Below, in pieces: positions 23,766 to 35,451 of a stretch of 64,000 nucleotides of DNA. The first letter of the stretch is position 1, and every line of letters starts with the position of its first letter. A program made the translations under genes and the position numbers. A model generated the notes under the pieces. It was not told where the DNA came from, searched no databases, and was given only the letters and a program-made list of their open reading frames with translations. This DNA is from Haliclystus octoradiatus (taxonomy: Eukaryota > Cnidaria > Staurozoa > Stauromedusae > Haliclystidae), in assembly GCA_916610825.1 (NCBI GenBank), contig OU744446.1:11342538-11406537 (forward strand), read 5' to 3'.

Positions 23766-24084
23766 GTGTTTCAATGATTTGTTGATAGATTCGAAAAACG
23801 ACAAGTGAAATGTGTATAAGAAATGATTTTCAAATATATAAAAATTTTGACCTCGAAGGTTACTTGTATTTTATACATAATATAATTATCTATGCGTTCT
23901 AAAATATAGCATTTGATAAAAAATGAAAAGAATTATCTTAGTAGTTATTTAGTTTCTTTGCTGTTAATGTTGTTGTTGTTGAGTGATTAGTGTCAATTGG
24001 ATTGACATAATTGTTATGTTGTAATCGATGTTATCATAGCAATTTCATAATGTAACTATATTAACCTAATGATGACTGATTATA

Positions 24085-27000
24085 TCAAAGATGACCCAGT
24101 TTTAATGCGTGGCTTAAATTGATTAGATCGTTGTGGGTTGAGATGGGCCAGAATGGGAATTCAAGCTAAAAGAGAAACATTTGGAAACAATATAATTACA
24201 GAATTACAGTATTTATAATTTATGCTAGAAATTGCTAAATCATGCATTGTCATTGTGAGTCATGTAGGTTCTCCTACCAAGAATTTAATTGCTTTATAAA
24301 TCGGTATGTACAGGCCTACTTGCGCGTACAATTTTCCTAATCTTCACTCGCATTCAATATAATCCGATTAATTAGGCAGCAGTTGGAAAAAAATTGACAA
24401 GAGGATGGGGTCCAAAATAGACTTGGAATTGGTAGACTCAATGGTGAATGACCGCTTACTGCCTCCCGCATAATTCTCCGGCCGGGACGCGATTATAAGT
24501 TAATCAATTAATGATAGCGGCAAATATTAAAATATAACAGTTTTCCTGTCATCATAGGATCCATAGATGGAACGCACCTGTTTACTTGCGATTTCTTCGT
24601 CTCTGCCAGGAGCACCAACAACTACATACGTACATTTTCTACCAAAACGACTTTGTATTTTATCAAAGCATGCGAGTGTGCCTGTACAGATAGTAATAAC
24701 GACAATACATTTTTCAGCCATACATACTAATTCTTACAGTTCTCTTCTAAACACAAACTTCATTACATTTGAGGGATATCGGCATATACTAATCACACAT
24801 GACTAAATACGAATAATGTGTGCACAGTCGTAACTACATGCTCCTGTCTGCTCTGGGGGGTATTTCTAACATTGTCCGACAAAATGGGCGTAGCATATGC
24901 GCAAATGGAAGCTGCAGTACTACTTCAATACCTCCAAAATTGCACGATTTTGCAATTTTTTATCTCAAATTGCCTGATTTGTTCTCAAAACCTTTTATTG
25001 GAGGGGGTGCTTCCCAAACCAGATTTACGGCCGTGAACATGTGCACAAAAGGGAAATTAGCCCCAGGAGTTATGCAGTAGAGACACTGACACTGAGATAT
25101 AAGAGATATAATCCTGTCTTGATTAAGTGTCAACACAATTATGTACCCTCCAGAATCATTGCTCTTACCTGTTTTTGAAGTGCTGAATACATTTTGTGGG
25201 GGAATAACCGAAGCAAGACCAAAAAATACCAGTTTTGAATATGCTAGAACGAGTGGTGATGATGTCACAACCACGCTCAGGCAATTTGCTCTACGAGTAA
25301 GGAGTTAAACAAGTATGTTGATGAAAACGCCGTAAACTATTTGATCACGGTAGAGAATAGAGTAAGGTTACTAACTATACCTTCGATTTATCATGGAAAG
25401 ACATCTACGTGATACTTCCAACCATGAATCAGTTATGATATCAATTTCTCTTCTCAGCTGCATCCATGTCTCGTATTTAGCATCAAGGAGTTCTATGAAA
25501 TTAAGAGTCACAGCCAATCAAATGACTCAAATCAATGTTACAATAATAGAAACCAACTGGAAATTTACGTGCATGAGTCTTACGTTCGATGTTGTCATTA
25601 GACGACGAATAAACATCTCGAATTTTTCTGTAACGAAATGCCATTTTTCTCAGCCAATCAGAGCCACCACGCCTTGATGTTATGCCAGCACTCAAAGAGG
25701 CACTACTGTTGGTTTTTGATTGTAAGAAACCATCACTTTCAAATTTATAATCACTAAAATAGAATAATGCATACATATATGAAATAAGTTTCGAAAAGCT
25801 TGTTGATCAAAAAGCTTCCACGAGCTTAGATAAAACAAATGGAAATATTGACGCTAACAGTTCAGTTGAGAGTTTTAGCTGTTAACATTAAGATATCCAA
25901 GCAGTTCCGGAAAAATAAATTTTAATATTCAAAACCAGTCATTCATCATATAAATGGATGAACTTAACCAATAGGAATATGCATACGCTACTTTTGCAGT
26001 TTTGCTGAAATTACCAAAATAGACAAGACTGTTCAATCTATGAAAATTAATGCTTTTGATAAGGGAATTAAAACGGCTTGTACAAATGCCACTGTTGCAT
26101 AATTGCATCATTTAACTTGAAAACGGTTAATGATTTAAGCCGAAACGTCGTGCAAAATAATAAAAACCACCTGCAATAATAATAATAATAATAATAATAA
26201 CACATACTCCACTGCTGCGTGTATAGCTTCTACTTACATTTTTCATTTTCTCATGGGTTGTCCAGGATTTTCGAATTCCATTTCGAAATTGATGATTCAA
26301 GTATTAATTTGTAATTTGCTGTTACTGGATTGCTTTAATTTACATGTATTACGATGTGGTCGCTTTTCAGTCAACCATATCATCATCATCATATATTTAA
26401 AGGGCCTGGTAAGCCACACTATTATAGGCTTATTTTCACAAGGCTGATGGTGTTCTTTAATTAAAATTTGCTTGTAGCCACATGTGCTACTTTAATTAAC
26501 GTTTTTGCAAAGCATTAAAATGCACTTGATGAACATCACTACTCTAGGCCAATCATAATCAATTTCTTATTTAAAATGTGATTTAATCAATAACATAGGG
26601 AATTAAAATGATTAAATCCAATTGCAGTATTTACGCATGGGATGATATTGCAGCAAGAGTAGATTAAATTCTTCGTCAAAAAGAAACTATACGCTTGCTG
26701 GACTTTCTATTGGCCGTGAAGTATGATTCTTGAAGCACTCCAAAAAATATATACAAAAACGGAAATTGTAGCCCAAAATTTTGGGCAGGAGGAAAGAATG
26801 AAAGGCATACCTTAGGTCTTGTCCACTGTCTTCTGGCATTGCATCGTCTAATTGTTCCTGATCGCATCCCTATCGTCACAGCAAGAAATGCAAGTGAAAA
26901 CAAAACGAAATATCGTAAATGAAACACCTAACACTCTCCGATGTGCATGTATTAATCATATACCTCGAGATCGTTGAGAAAGAAATGAGTTTCAGCAAGA

Positions 27001-28746
27001 TAATATATAAGTCGTTCCGCCCGTAAGCCAATTGACATGGTCGATGAAGGATCCTTCAATTGAGAAATGAAGGGCTCGCATCAAATTGTGATCACGTGGG
27101 AAACAAACAATACATTCACAAATCTATTATATCTGAGCTAACCTTTCCAAATTTGCTAGCGTATGTGCTGTTGAGTAAGGAATGGAGTATCACAGCCGTC
27201 TCATCTAGACTCCAGATTAGAACCCTCTGTAAAAAGAAAGCAATAACATTGGTTAATATCACCAAGGAATAATTATGGCATTGTTACAGTAACACAGCGT
27301 GGGATGTTCTCGTACCTCAACGCTCTGTTCTGGTTCTGTTGGGATAGACGAAACAGTTGCTCTTCTACTTTTGGTTGATTTTCGTTTTGATGTTGAACAT
27401 CCTGATGTACTATGACTGCGTCGAGGTTTAATAGAGGTTGTATGATGTTGCTGTTGCACATGATAAGAGGGTGGTTGTTGGTTGCAATTTATTGATTTTC
27501 TATCAAAATTGTAAAGCAAAGGGCTCGCTTCCAAGTTGGCAGCTGCCTGTAAACGAGATTCAAGACCAGGTGGGAAAGAGTTGGATGGAACACTTTGGTA
27601 GCGAGATTGTTGTTGAGCGAAGCCACCGCCCATCATTTGCCCTGGAATATGAATAGAATGAGTGTAGTTATACAGGGTCATTATACCGTCACATTAGTTG
27701 CAGAATGTTGGAGTATTAGATGAGATATGTGCTTACCTGTGAGGTCAGTTGGTGTTGCAGGCACTGGCGTAGTTGGAATCGATTCACTGCCATGTGATGT
27801 AGGTGATGAGATACTGTCTTGTCTCACGCCATGTGTATAACCAATGTTTCCATCTTGATGATCATTTGGATTCATATAAGATGCGGCTGGCTGCATAGCG
27901 TTGCTAGGGAGATAGATTTGTGTTGTGTTACCAATGGATGATGGACCGAGGCTCTGACGAGTAGCATATGGATATGGTGCATACATGTAGCCATTTGCAG
28001 AAGAGTATGATAAAGAAGTAACGTCATTAATTGATGAAGAGACAGGCATTTTCTGAAGAAGAAATGGCGTGGCAGCTAAAGCGGGGATTCCACCTTGGTT
28101 TGGAAAGCCGCCTGTTTGACTGACAAAGGCAAAGTTTTGAAAGGGAAACTGAGTAAATGACGATGGGATGATACCAGAAACGGTTGATTTGTTGGCCATT
28201 AAATTTGATTCAGTTGAAGCACCATTAAGCGTCGTGTTGTTATTATTACTGTCACTGCTAGCATTGTCTCCTGGATTATTATTATTATCATTGTTAGCAT
28301 TACTGGAAGACGCTGAATTGAAACCGAGATTAGAACAAAACGGTGGTAAACAATTGAACATCTGCTGTTGTTGTTGTTGTTGATGTCTACTTTGCAACAG
28401 AGGAATACCAAGAGCAGAGCGTGACTGAGGATCTACATTCGAATAAGATTCCGTTGAAGGTGCGCTAGGGTCAGAAGAAGAGCTTCCTGTAGCCACACCA
28501 TTTGAAACTGAGGAATACGATTGATTGCTTTGCACATTAGGCATCAAATGATTAGAGTAGTTGAATGGAGGTAGGTTGGGATACGTTGAACTAGGGAAAC
28601 CAAATCCTGACATCGATTGACCATAGCTAGGTAGAAAGACTTGGTTATTAGTAGTGGCTGTTGGCAATTTCAAATCAATTTCATGTAATGGTTGTTTTGA
28701 TGGCGTAGACGATGGATACAGTCCGGTAGTTTCCTCTTTAATTGCG

Positions 28747-28777
<31 letters not shown>

Positions 28778-31700
28778 TGTTTTTCTCACTCATGGGTTTT
28801 ACCTTCGTGGGTTTATTACTGTGTAGAATTCGAGGGAGAAAATAGAATTGATTAAACTGGCATATGCCAGCATGAAATGAATGATATGATCATTTGAATG
28901 TTACTTACACTGCGGGCTGAAATACATCGTCCGTATCATCTTCTCCATCGCTTAAGTCATTATCATCAAGACGCAGCCGTTTCACCTATAATCAAACATA
29001 TCATATTATTATACACGTTTTTTTAATTAGAAAGACTAGAGCCTGCCAGTATTGAAACTTTCTTAAGAAATTCGTAATGTTAGTACCCAAACTTTCTTAA
29101 CACTTTAATGAATACCAAATATAGACACAAAAATTCAATTCTTAGCGGTTGGTTTCAATAGAAGCATTTAGAAATTATAAAAATGTCTCCAAAATGTTCC
29201 CTCTTATCAAAAGCATTTCAAAAAGTAAGAATCCGAATGTTAAAAATTCGCGATCCAAATCTGAACCGATACGAATGAGATTAACCCCGAAAGTATCCGA
29301 AAATTTCGGATTCAGATTTGATCCGACTTCGATTATTCAAAAGTTTCGAATCCGTAAATTAATTTTTAAGTGTATGAGTCACGTTGAGCTTCATTAGCAC
29401 TTTGGAAAGTTGAGTACTTATCACTTTCTTATGATAAAAGGTGTTATTTATGTATACTATATAAAGAACACCGTACATCATAATTATACTCGTATGCACT
29501 ATACTATAGCAGAAGTGAAAAGTATCCATACTTCAAAAGGAGTGCATCCGGATTATTAATTTATGTATTCATTTTCGGACTTTTTAAGGACCATTTGTCT
29601 GAAATATTTGTTCAAATACTTCTATTGGACTTTGTTACGTATTCAGAATCTGAACATTCTGACTTATAAACACCTCTGCTATACAGTACTCGATCATCCG
29701 TTTGCCTCTACCCGGGGTGAGCTTCAACTTTAATAATGCCGGGGTTACGTCCCTGATACAGAGCCGGAAAACTACCATATAGTTATATTAATGCTCAGCA
29801 ATATTCGTCCGGAGAAAGGGTTGGACCAACCATTGACTCATACGATTGACTAGCGCTTTACAAGCTGTGCCGTACAATTGTATACAGTGGGATACAGTGT
29901 TTACTCGCAAACTATATATTCAGGCTGATGAGCTTGTATAATATAGCCATCTAAATCTATACAGTACATTAGATCAAATTCTGCCATGTGGGAGGGGACA
30001 ATCAAGGTCTATACAATTAAATTTGAATTTTGTAATTCCTTGTAACTTGATTTGACTGTATATTGGAATAGCTGTGATGATATAAGAACTATCAGTATCA
30101 GTGACTTTAGGAACATATATAATACTTGTGTATGGTTATTGAATCAACTTTAATGTACAAATTTGAATTTTGCGAAGCGCCATTAGATCATAAGTACTAA
30201 AATAGGCAGTTTCTCTCTTTTTCAAAATTAATTTCATGGTAACTTCAAATCTTAATAGTTGTTGACATAAATTTAATGTTTATATTTACAAATAAAAATG
30301 TTCATAACTTAATGATTGAATGGAATGAGAGTGTATTTATTTATGGAATTGATGAACGTGAAAGATGTTTACGTCCCAGGAACAGAAGTTTGGCGTCATG
30401 AAAAAAGTAGATTCTTTTTAAATATTTCACGTCAATTTTATATCACCAAAAACGATTTCTTCGGGCGGGCAAATCAATCGTGTACAACCTGATAACAACG
30501 AAGTTAAGTGAATGCAAACTCAAACATAGATGAAATACCATTCAATTGTATATAGATGTAAATATAACAAAGAACAGAGTAAAACATTTAAACAATAACT
30601 TTTAGATATATGTATGATCTTGATGTGATGAAATGTCCATTGTGAATAATCTTTGCAGATGGATAATAACTACAAGTTAACGGATCAAAACGGGTAGAAT
30701 TTTGTAATCATAGCTTAATTAAAACGACAACGATGATCCATAGAAGGTCGTAAGGTTAGTGGCATTGTAGACGAAGTGAAATTGACAAAGCCAGGTACGC
30801 AAACATGATGGTTAAATAGAATTTGCATGTTGGCTCTTTGAGGCGCCACTGTTGACAGGAAGGCAAACGATTGATCGAGTGGAACGCAAATCACTATGAC
30901 GCGTCAGCACACTTTTAATCGCTGATGATATCAACCTAATGACTTTTATTCTATCTAATGTTATGTATACGTACAATATCAGATGGTCATTATCAACCGA
31001 TACAATAATCAAAATAACTTTTATGAAACATTCAAGAACAGTGTTTCCCACAGGGTTGATTTACATTTCTAAATAAGTCAATAATATAATCATCTCAACT
31101 ACTACGAACTACCAACTATGGAACTACCAAGGAAGTAAAAATATCTATCGAATTTCTCTTGTTACAAATTTGCCGTAAATCCATTTATTAGCTATACAGT
31201 AGTTCACCAGCCTTGGTGTCATACCAGTAATTTGGAAACACCGATAAATCAACTGAAATTCTGAACACCTTACAATTATTTTTACTGGAGGTAGTCCACA
31301 CATTCACATTACTTGCAAAAAATTGATAACAACGGTAGCTCAAAAATGAATTCGAGGATGAAAATTTTTTGTAAAGGCGAATTTGTGAGTAACTTTCTGC
31401 CTTCAAATCTACGCCTTTGCTCAACCGACTATACAAGAGCGTATAAAAAATAATGATGGTTTGAGCTTGCACAATAGTCGGAGAGACTATCGAAGCTGGG
31501 ACCTAACCTATACGAGTCTATATATACAGAGTCACCTCTATAGATCGATGGCTCTGTATATACAGACTCGCTACAGCAGAGGCCTACATAAAGTTCCGTA
31601 TTGGACAGGTGACGGACGGTACATTATATTTGAAGGTCACACCATCGATGAAGCAAATATGTCTGTTTTATTAGCTACGAAATAACTGAGAGATCGACAT

Positions 31701-34400
31701 ATGACCTGAAATTTGCAGACCGAAGGAGACACACCTATATTTATGTAATGATGATATGAATAGAGTTCAAGAGTAAATTAGAAATGAATTAAATACCGAT
31801 GATAAATGAATTGAAGAACGCTCTTGTTTCTCTGGCTGCCGTTGGGAAGTAGCAATTGCTGCCATGTGGAATCACCTAACGATGTAACAACGTACATCAG
31901 AAATTAATTAAAAGTGGCGAATATACATAACACACAACAGATAATGAAGCTTAATTCCTATTTCAAATAAAATAATAAATACACAAGCATCGAAATGCAA
32001 CAATCTTTCTTTGAGATGGGAACCTCCTACCTTAAAATATATCTGTCTATATAAATGCCATATCAATATTATATTATCGTGTAGTGTAAAACATAAAAAA
32101 AGTAAGCTTTAGAGATAGCAAAGCCGTACACAAAGCATAAAATAATTAAATCGTTGATTTATTGTACAATTTTGATTTTGCGTAAAAGTATATTACAGGT
32201 AGATAATGATAGAATTATAAATGAAACAAAGATTAGTCAAGTTTTACCGTGACTCTGAGTTTCGCGCTTGTACGCTCTTCAGACGGAATTTATTCTAATG
32301 TTTTACTGTGACTCTGAGTTTCGCGCTTGTACGCTCTTCAGACGGAATTTATTCTAATGTTTTACTGTGACTCTGAGTTTCGCGCTTGTACGCTCTTCAG
32401 ACGGAATTTATTCTAATGTTTTACTGTGACTCTGAGTTTCGCGCTTGTACGCTCTTCAGACGGAATTTATTCTAATGTTTTACTGTGACTCTTAGTTTCG
32501 CGCTTGTACGTTCTTCAGACGGAATTTATTCTAATGTTTTACTGTGACTCTGAGTTTCGCGCTTGTACGCTCTTCAGACGGAATTTATTCTAATTAGAAT
32601 TAGAATAAATTCCGTCTGAAGAGCGTACAAGCGCGAAACTCAGAGTCACAGTAAAACATTAGAATAAATTCCGTTAATTAGAATAAATTCCGTCTGAAGA
32701 GCGTACAAGCGCGAAACTCAGAGTCACGGTAAAACTTGACTAATCTTTCGTTTCATTTATACATAGCTCTACTTAACTGTATCGAGCACTCTCTTAAATG
32801 GTTGCATATTATTCTTACTCTTATTATAATTAATATAATACAAAAGATAATATATATAATATAATAGAATTAGATCAAATTGACGTAAATAATGCCGTAC
32901 GTAAATAGAGCGCTGCAATTTGCATCAAATAATTATAGGGAGCATACTGTATGCGATTATGCTTGTAAAATATAATAATTAGTACGTGTCAGTGGGAAGT
33001 ATTTAATAACAGAGGTTGCAGGTAGGGAATTAGAAGCTCTCACGGAATAACTCTTTTGCATGCGATTATAGTGAAATGACTCGGAGAAGACGGAGATTAT
33101 TGAAATAATTTACGGTACGGTAGTGATCGCAGGTCAAGATCAAAATGATATAAATTATATCACCGTGATATAATTAAAGATATGCGATAATAAACACATT
33201 GATGATCTGCATGATATTAAACAGTGTTGGATTCTAAGTAGCCGCATTTCAATAAAAACGATTTTATTAACTTTGCTTTGAGGCAGATATACTTGTTATG
33301 ATTATGGCTGCATGTCACATGTAAATAGAAGTAAGTAAACACAGTAAGCTGAAACAATGCTTGCAGTTTGCCTGCAGACGTTTGCAGAAGATGAGAGAAA
33401 CGATCAATTCGCAGCCAAACAAACTGCAAATTTAGTATCCAATAGTTAAGCAACAAAATAGCTGACACACTAATCTCTATATTCTTTATATACATGACGT
33501 CATTTTTATTTGAAGAAATATCAAACAGCGTTTATTATCACCAAAATGTCATCAACGTGCAAGTTTACTGGAACGTTAATCCTTTTCGCTAAATCGTCTG
33601 TCATATCTCAAAATTCGCGTTTAAAAGCCTGTCATCTCCAAGCGTATTTAATTCTGACTGTCTTTTTAATTTAACATGCCTTTCATTAATTTTATATTAT
33701 AGACCGTCCATATACTAGAAATAATATTACATGCACTAATAGTTAGTATAAATGTGAAAAAGTGATCAAATCAGTTTCTAAAAACATTGCCCAGGCAATA
33801 TATACAGTACGTGCCTTGACATAATTAACTAAGGCCACTGAGTGATCATCAACAGAGTTGAAGGACTATTCGCTCAGTTTGAGAGTTCAAAGTTAGTAAT
33901 TAAAATGTAGCGACTTATGAAGTCACAGTTGCAACAATCTAACTTTGCTTGTCTCACGTGAACGTATATGACGACGGCAAATAGCTTCTTGTTAAAAATT
34001 GTTAAACTCCGATAAATGAGTGCGAGAAATGAAAAGCGATTCAACAAACATCACATGCGTTTCTTTCTTTTTAAGTTACAACTGAATGTTACAAATATCG
34101 TGGTTACAAATATTTTGAGACTTTCAGCATCTCTTTTTTCATTCAATTGCGCCAATTATCTACAATCTCCTTAAATAGATGAGTCGCTCGATGGTATCAT
34201 TTCATGCTCAACATATACAGATCATACACTTGCCATACTGATCGATCACGGCAACATGAAAATATCACCTAAAGATCGTTTGATATCCGCGCGCAAACAG
34301 ATGAAATTAGAGAGTGTATGTGCTCACCTTACAGCAGCCTTCGCAGCATCAAGTTGAACATCCGTGGTTGGTTGATTTGTGTAGCGCTGAGTCAAGCCGA
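24085..34400 (-). CDS. EYA: Eyes absent homologue (EYA) with altered HAD active site
   Basis: Transcription cofactor of the Six/Dach network with a C-terminal HAD-type Tyr phosphatase domain. Exons on minus: 5' UTR ending 34328; coding 31797-31865 (ATG 31863-31865), 28909-28985, 27737-28818, 27316-27641, 27143-27226, 26964-27053, 26811-26869, 25584-25753, 25381-25492, 25169-25290, 24578-24681, 24085-24165. Phases agree throughout; 791 residues. N-terminal ~520 residues: acidic start, poly-Asp, Ser/Asn/Gln-rich activation region with a Gln run, then a basic patch. EYA domain in family order: LDET, FGK, ETHFFLNDLE, GQDLS, DWLRKMAFRYRKI, TWMQLR, STSKTG, SRFGRKCTYVVVG, and the C-terminal PFWPIS, HAL. 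WSLDET replaces WDLDET and GAPG replaces GDG, so catalysis by the known mechanism is unlikely. Confidence 0.93.
24578..24681 (-). CDS. EYA: EYA exon with altered HAD motif IV
   Basis: 34 codons with SRFGRKCTYVVVG followed by APGRDEE. Known EYAs read V-I-G-D-G-V-E-E-E at this point, where the Asp binds the catalytic magnesium. The Asp has been lost and one residue inserted. The next exon (24085-24165) restores the conserved tail in frame, so this is not a frameshift. Confidence 0.88.
27143..27226 (-). CDS. EYA: EYA exon with HAD motif I, nucleophile Asp replaced by Ser
   Basis: 28 codons starting RVLIWSLDETAVILHSLL. In EYA proteins this block reads W-D-L-D-E-T; the first Asp attacks the phosphate and the second is the acid/base. 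Here the first Asp codon is AGT (Ser; plus-strand act at 27209-27211), while the second Asp, Glu and Thr remain. Changing an Asp codon to AGT needs two substitutions. The exon is otherwise well conserved and has clean splice sites. Confidence 0.9.
29215..29680. mobile_element. ATCCGAAT-rich element
   Basis: Repeats of AATCCGAA, TCCGAAAATTTCGGATTCAG and GATCCGACTTCG, with a right part rich in CGGATT and ending near ACACCTCTGC. Related in composition to the outer element at 16924-17920. In the EYA intron before the exon at 28909. Confidence 0.45.
31514..31572. repeat. Long hairpin
   Basis: CGAGTCTATATATACAGAGT pairs with GCTCTGTATATACAGACTCG about 17 bases further on, with two mismatches. Intronic in EYA, ~70 bp from the end of no exon I can name. 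No flanking poly-U or tRNA-like feature, so function is unknown. Confidence 0.5.
32212..32764. repeat. Inverted-repeat element with a 59 bp tandem array
   Basis: Six direct copies of a 59 bp unit (starts 32242, 32301, 32360, 32419, 32478, 32537) are followed by one and a half copies in inverted orientation (32596-32735). The outer edges are inverted too: ATAAATGAAACAAAGATTAG on the left, CTAATCTTTCGTTTCATTTA on the right. The unit core contains GTGACTCTGAGTTTCGCGC. The units are nearly identical (one carries CTTAG and a T for C). It sits in the first EYA intron and would form a large foldback. Confidence 0.8.
34328..34400 (-). other. EYA 5' UTR exon (upper limit uncertain)
   Basis: A strong donor AAG|GTGAGC at 34328 lies upstream of the EYA start exon, whose acceptor is at 31875. 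The exon contains a short upstream frame (ATGTTC...TAA) that could damp translation. Transcription start not located. Confidence 0.45.
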
Positions 34401-34643
34401 CGATAGTGTTTCAATTTGCAGTGGGTGAGGTGGCGAGTGGATGACTGCTTAGTGATCACGCAATGATCAACTTACAAACTTCACAACGACTTGAGAGGCA
34501 AGTAGATCAACAACAGTTTCAAACGATGGGTATCTTTTTACTCTGCAGTGGCAGCAACGGTGAGGATACAAACACATAAAATGGTTACAATTGTTTCAAA
34601 CCCATGTGACCTCGACGACAGTATTTCGGCGTGCCACAAATAA

Positions 34644-35448
34644 GGCAGTCTACAAACGTCGTGCTTTTCATGCGCCGTGCTAATCTTCTGGCGAGACCTG
34701 GCAAAAGCGCGACGTATAAATCAGTAAAGCACGACGCAATTTGTCTAGCTCGGCAAAAGCTCGAAGCACGACGATGGTTGCCGCTCGGAGCGGCGTCAGC
34801 ACGACAGTTGTTTTATAAGGCGTGCTTTTTTGAATGCCGAGCTTTTATTCGTCTGTTTTCAGACGAATGTTCGGTCAAATTCATGCGAATTGGGGATAAA
34901 ATAGTAGTTTTTATGATGTTTTCTTATCATTTCATTCACTTCTCGATGATATTGGTGAACATAAAGTCCAATTATAAACTACTTCATTATGCTCAACTGT
35001 TTGGTATTCTGCTGTCTATTAAAATAGTGGATTTTATTACTATGTTATTACTATGTAGGTTGAAAACATTTCAGGATGCCCTTCATTTCAGTTGCATGTT
35101 AACTGGTAACATAGCTTGATAGAACAAATATTTCTTTATGAGATTTAATTGTTTTATTAAATTAAAACATTTATATTCGAAGGAAATTTAACTAATAAAT
35201 ATTAGATCTCTTAAACCGAAATCTTATATCTCAGACAGTGTGACATCATTTTCAGGTACTGCTAAAGTTAGCTAAAGATAGTTTTACTTTCAATAATTGC
35301 GCAATACGCCTTTCAATTTTGATGACGTCAATGGCCAAAGCACGGCAATTTCACGCCGTCTGAAATGAATTGAAACCAGAATTCCAATTCTGCCGTGCCA
35401 GACAAAGCAAAGCACGGCGCATGTAAAGCGCGACGTTTGAAGACTGCC
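34644..35448. mobile_element. PIF/Harbinger-like miniature element, 805 bp
   Basis: Terminal inverted repeats of about 40 bp: GGCAGTCTACAAACGTCGTG on the left against GGCAGTCTTCAAACGTCGCG read inward from the right, both continuing to CATGCGCCGTGCT. TAA stands directly outside each end (34641-34643, 35449-35451), the 3 bp target preferred by PIF/Harbinger elements. The termini are GC-rich against an AT-rich surround. A 162-codon frame inside (34631-35119) crosses the terminus and has no family features. It lies ~250 bp upstream of the EYA 5' exon. Confidence 0.75.
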
Positions 35449-35451
35449 TAA

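Noticed and set aside
24360..24460. Candidate last EYA exon with an FW dipeptide near 24410
   Set aside because: The block at 24085-24165 fits far better: acceptor, phase 0, PFW-IS-HxDL-L-HAL pattern and stop at the expected length.
27737..28793. Separate gene starting at the Met at 28793
   Set aside because: The frame is open upstream to an acceptor at 28818 and joins in phase to 28909-28985. It is an internal Met of EYA.
32242..32595. Regularly spaced repeat resembling a CRISPR array
   Set aside because: The whole 59 bp period is conserved with no variable spacers, it ends in inverted copies, and the genome is animal. It is a tandem repeat.
34631..35119. 162-residue plus-strand protein
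   Set aside because: The frame crosses the terminus of the TAA-flanked miniature element and has no recognisable domain.
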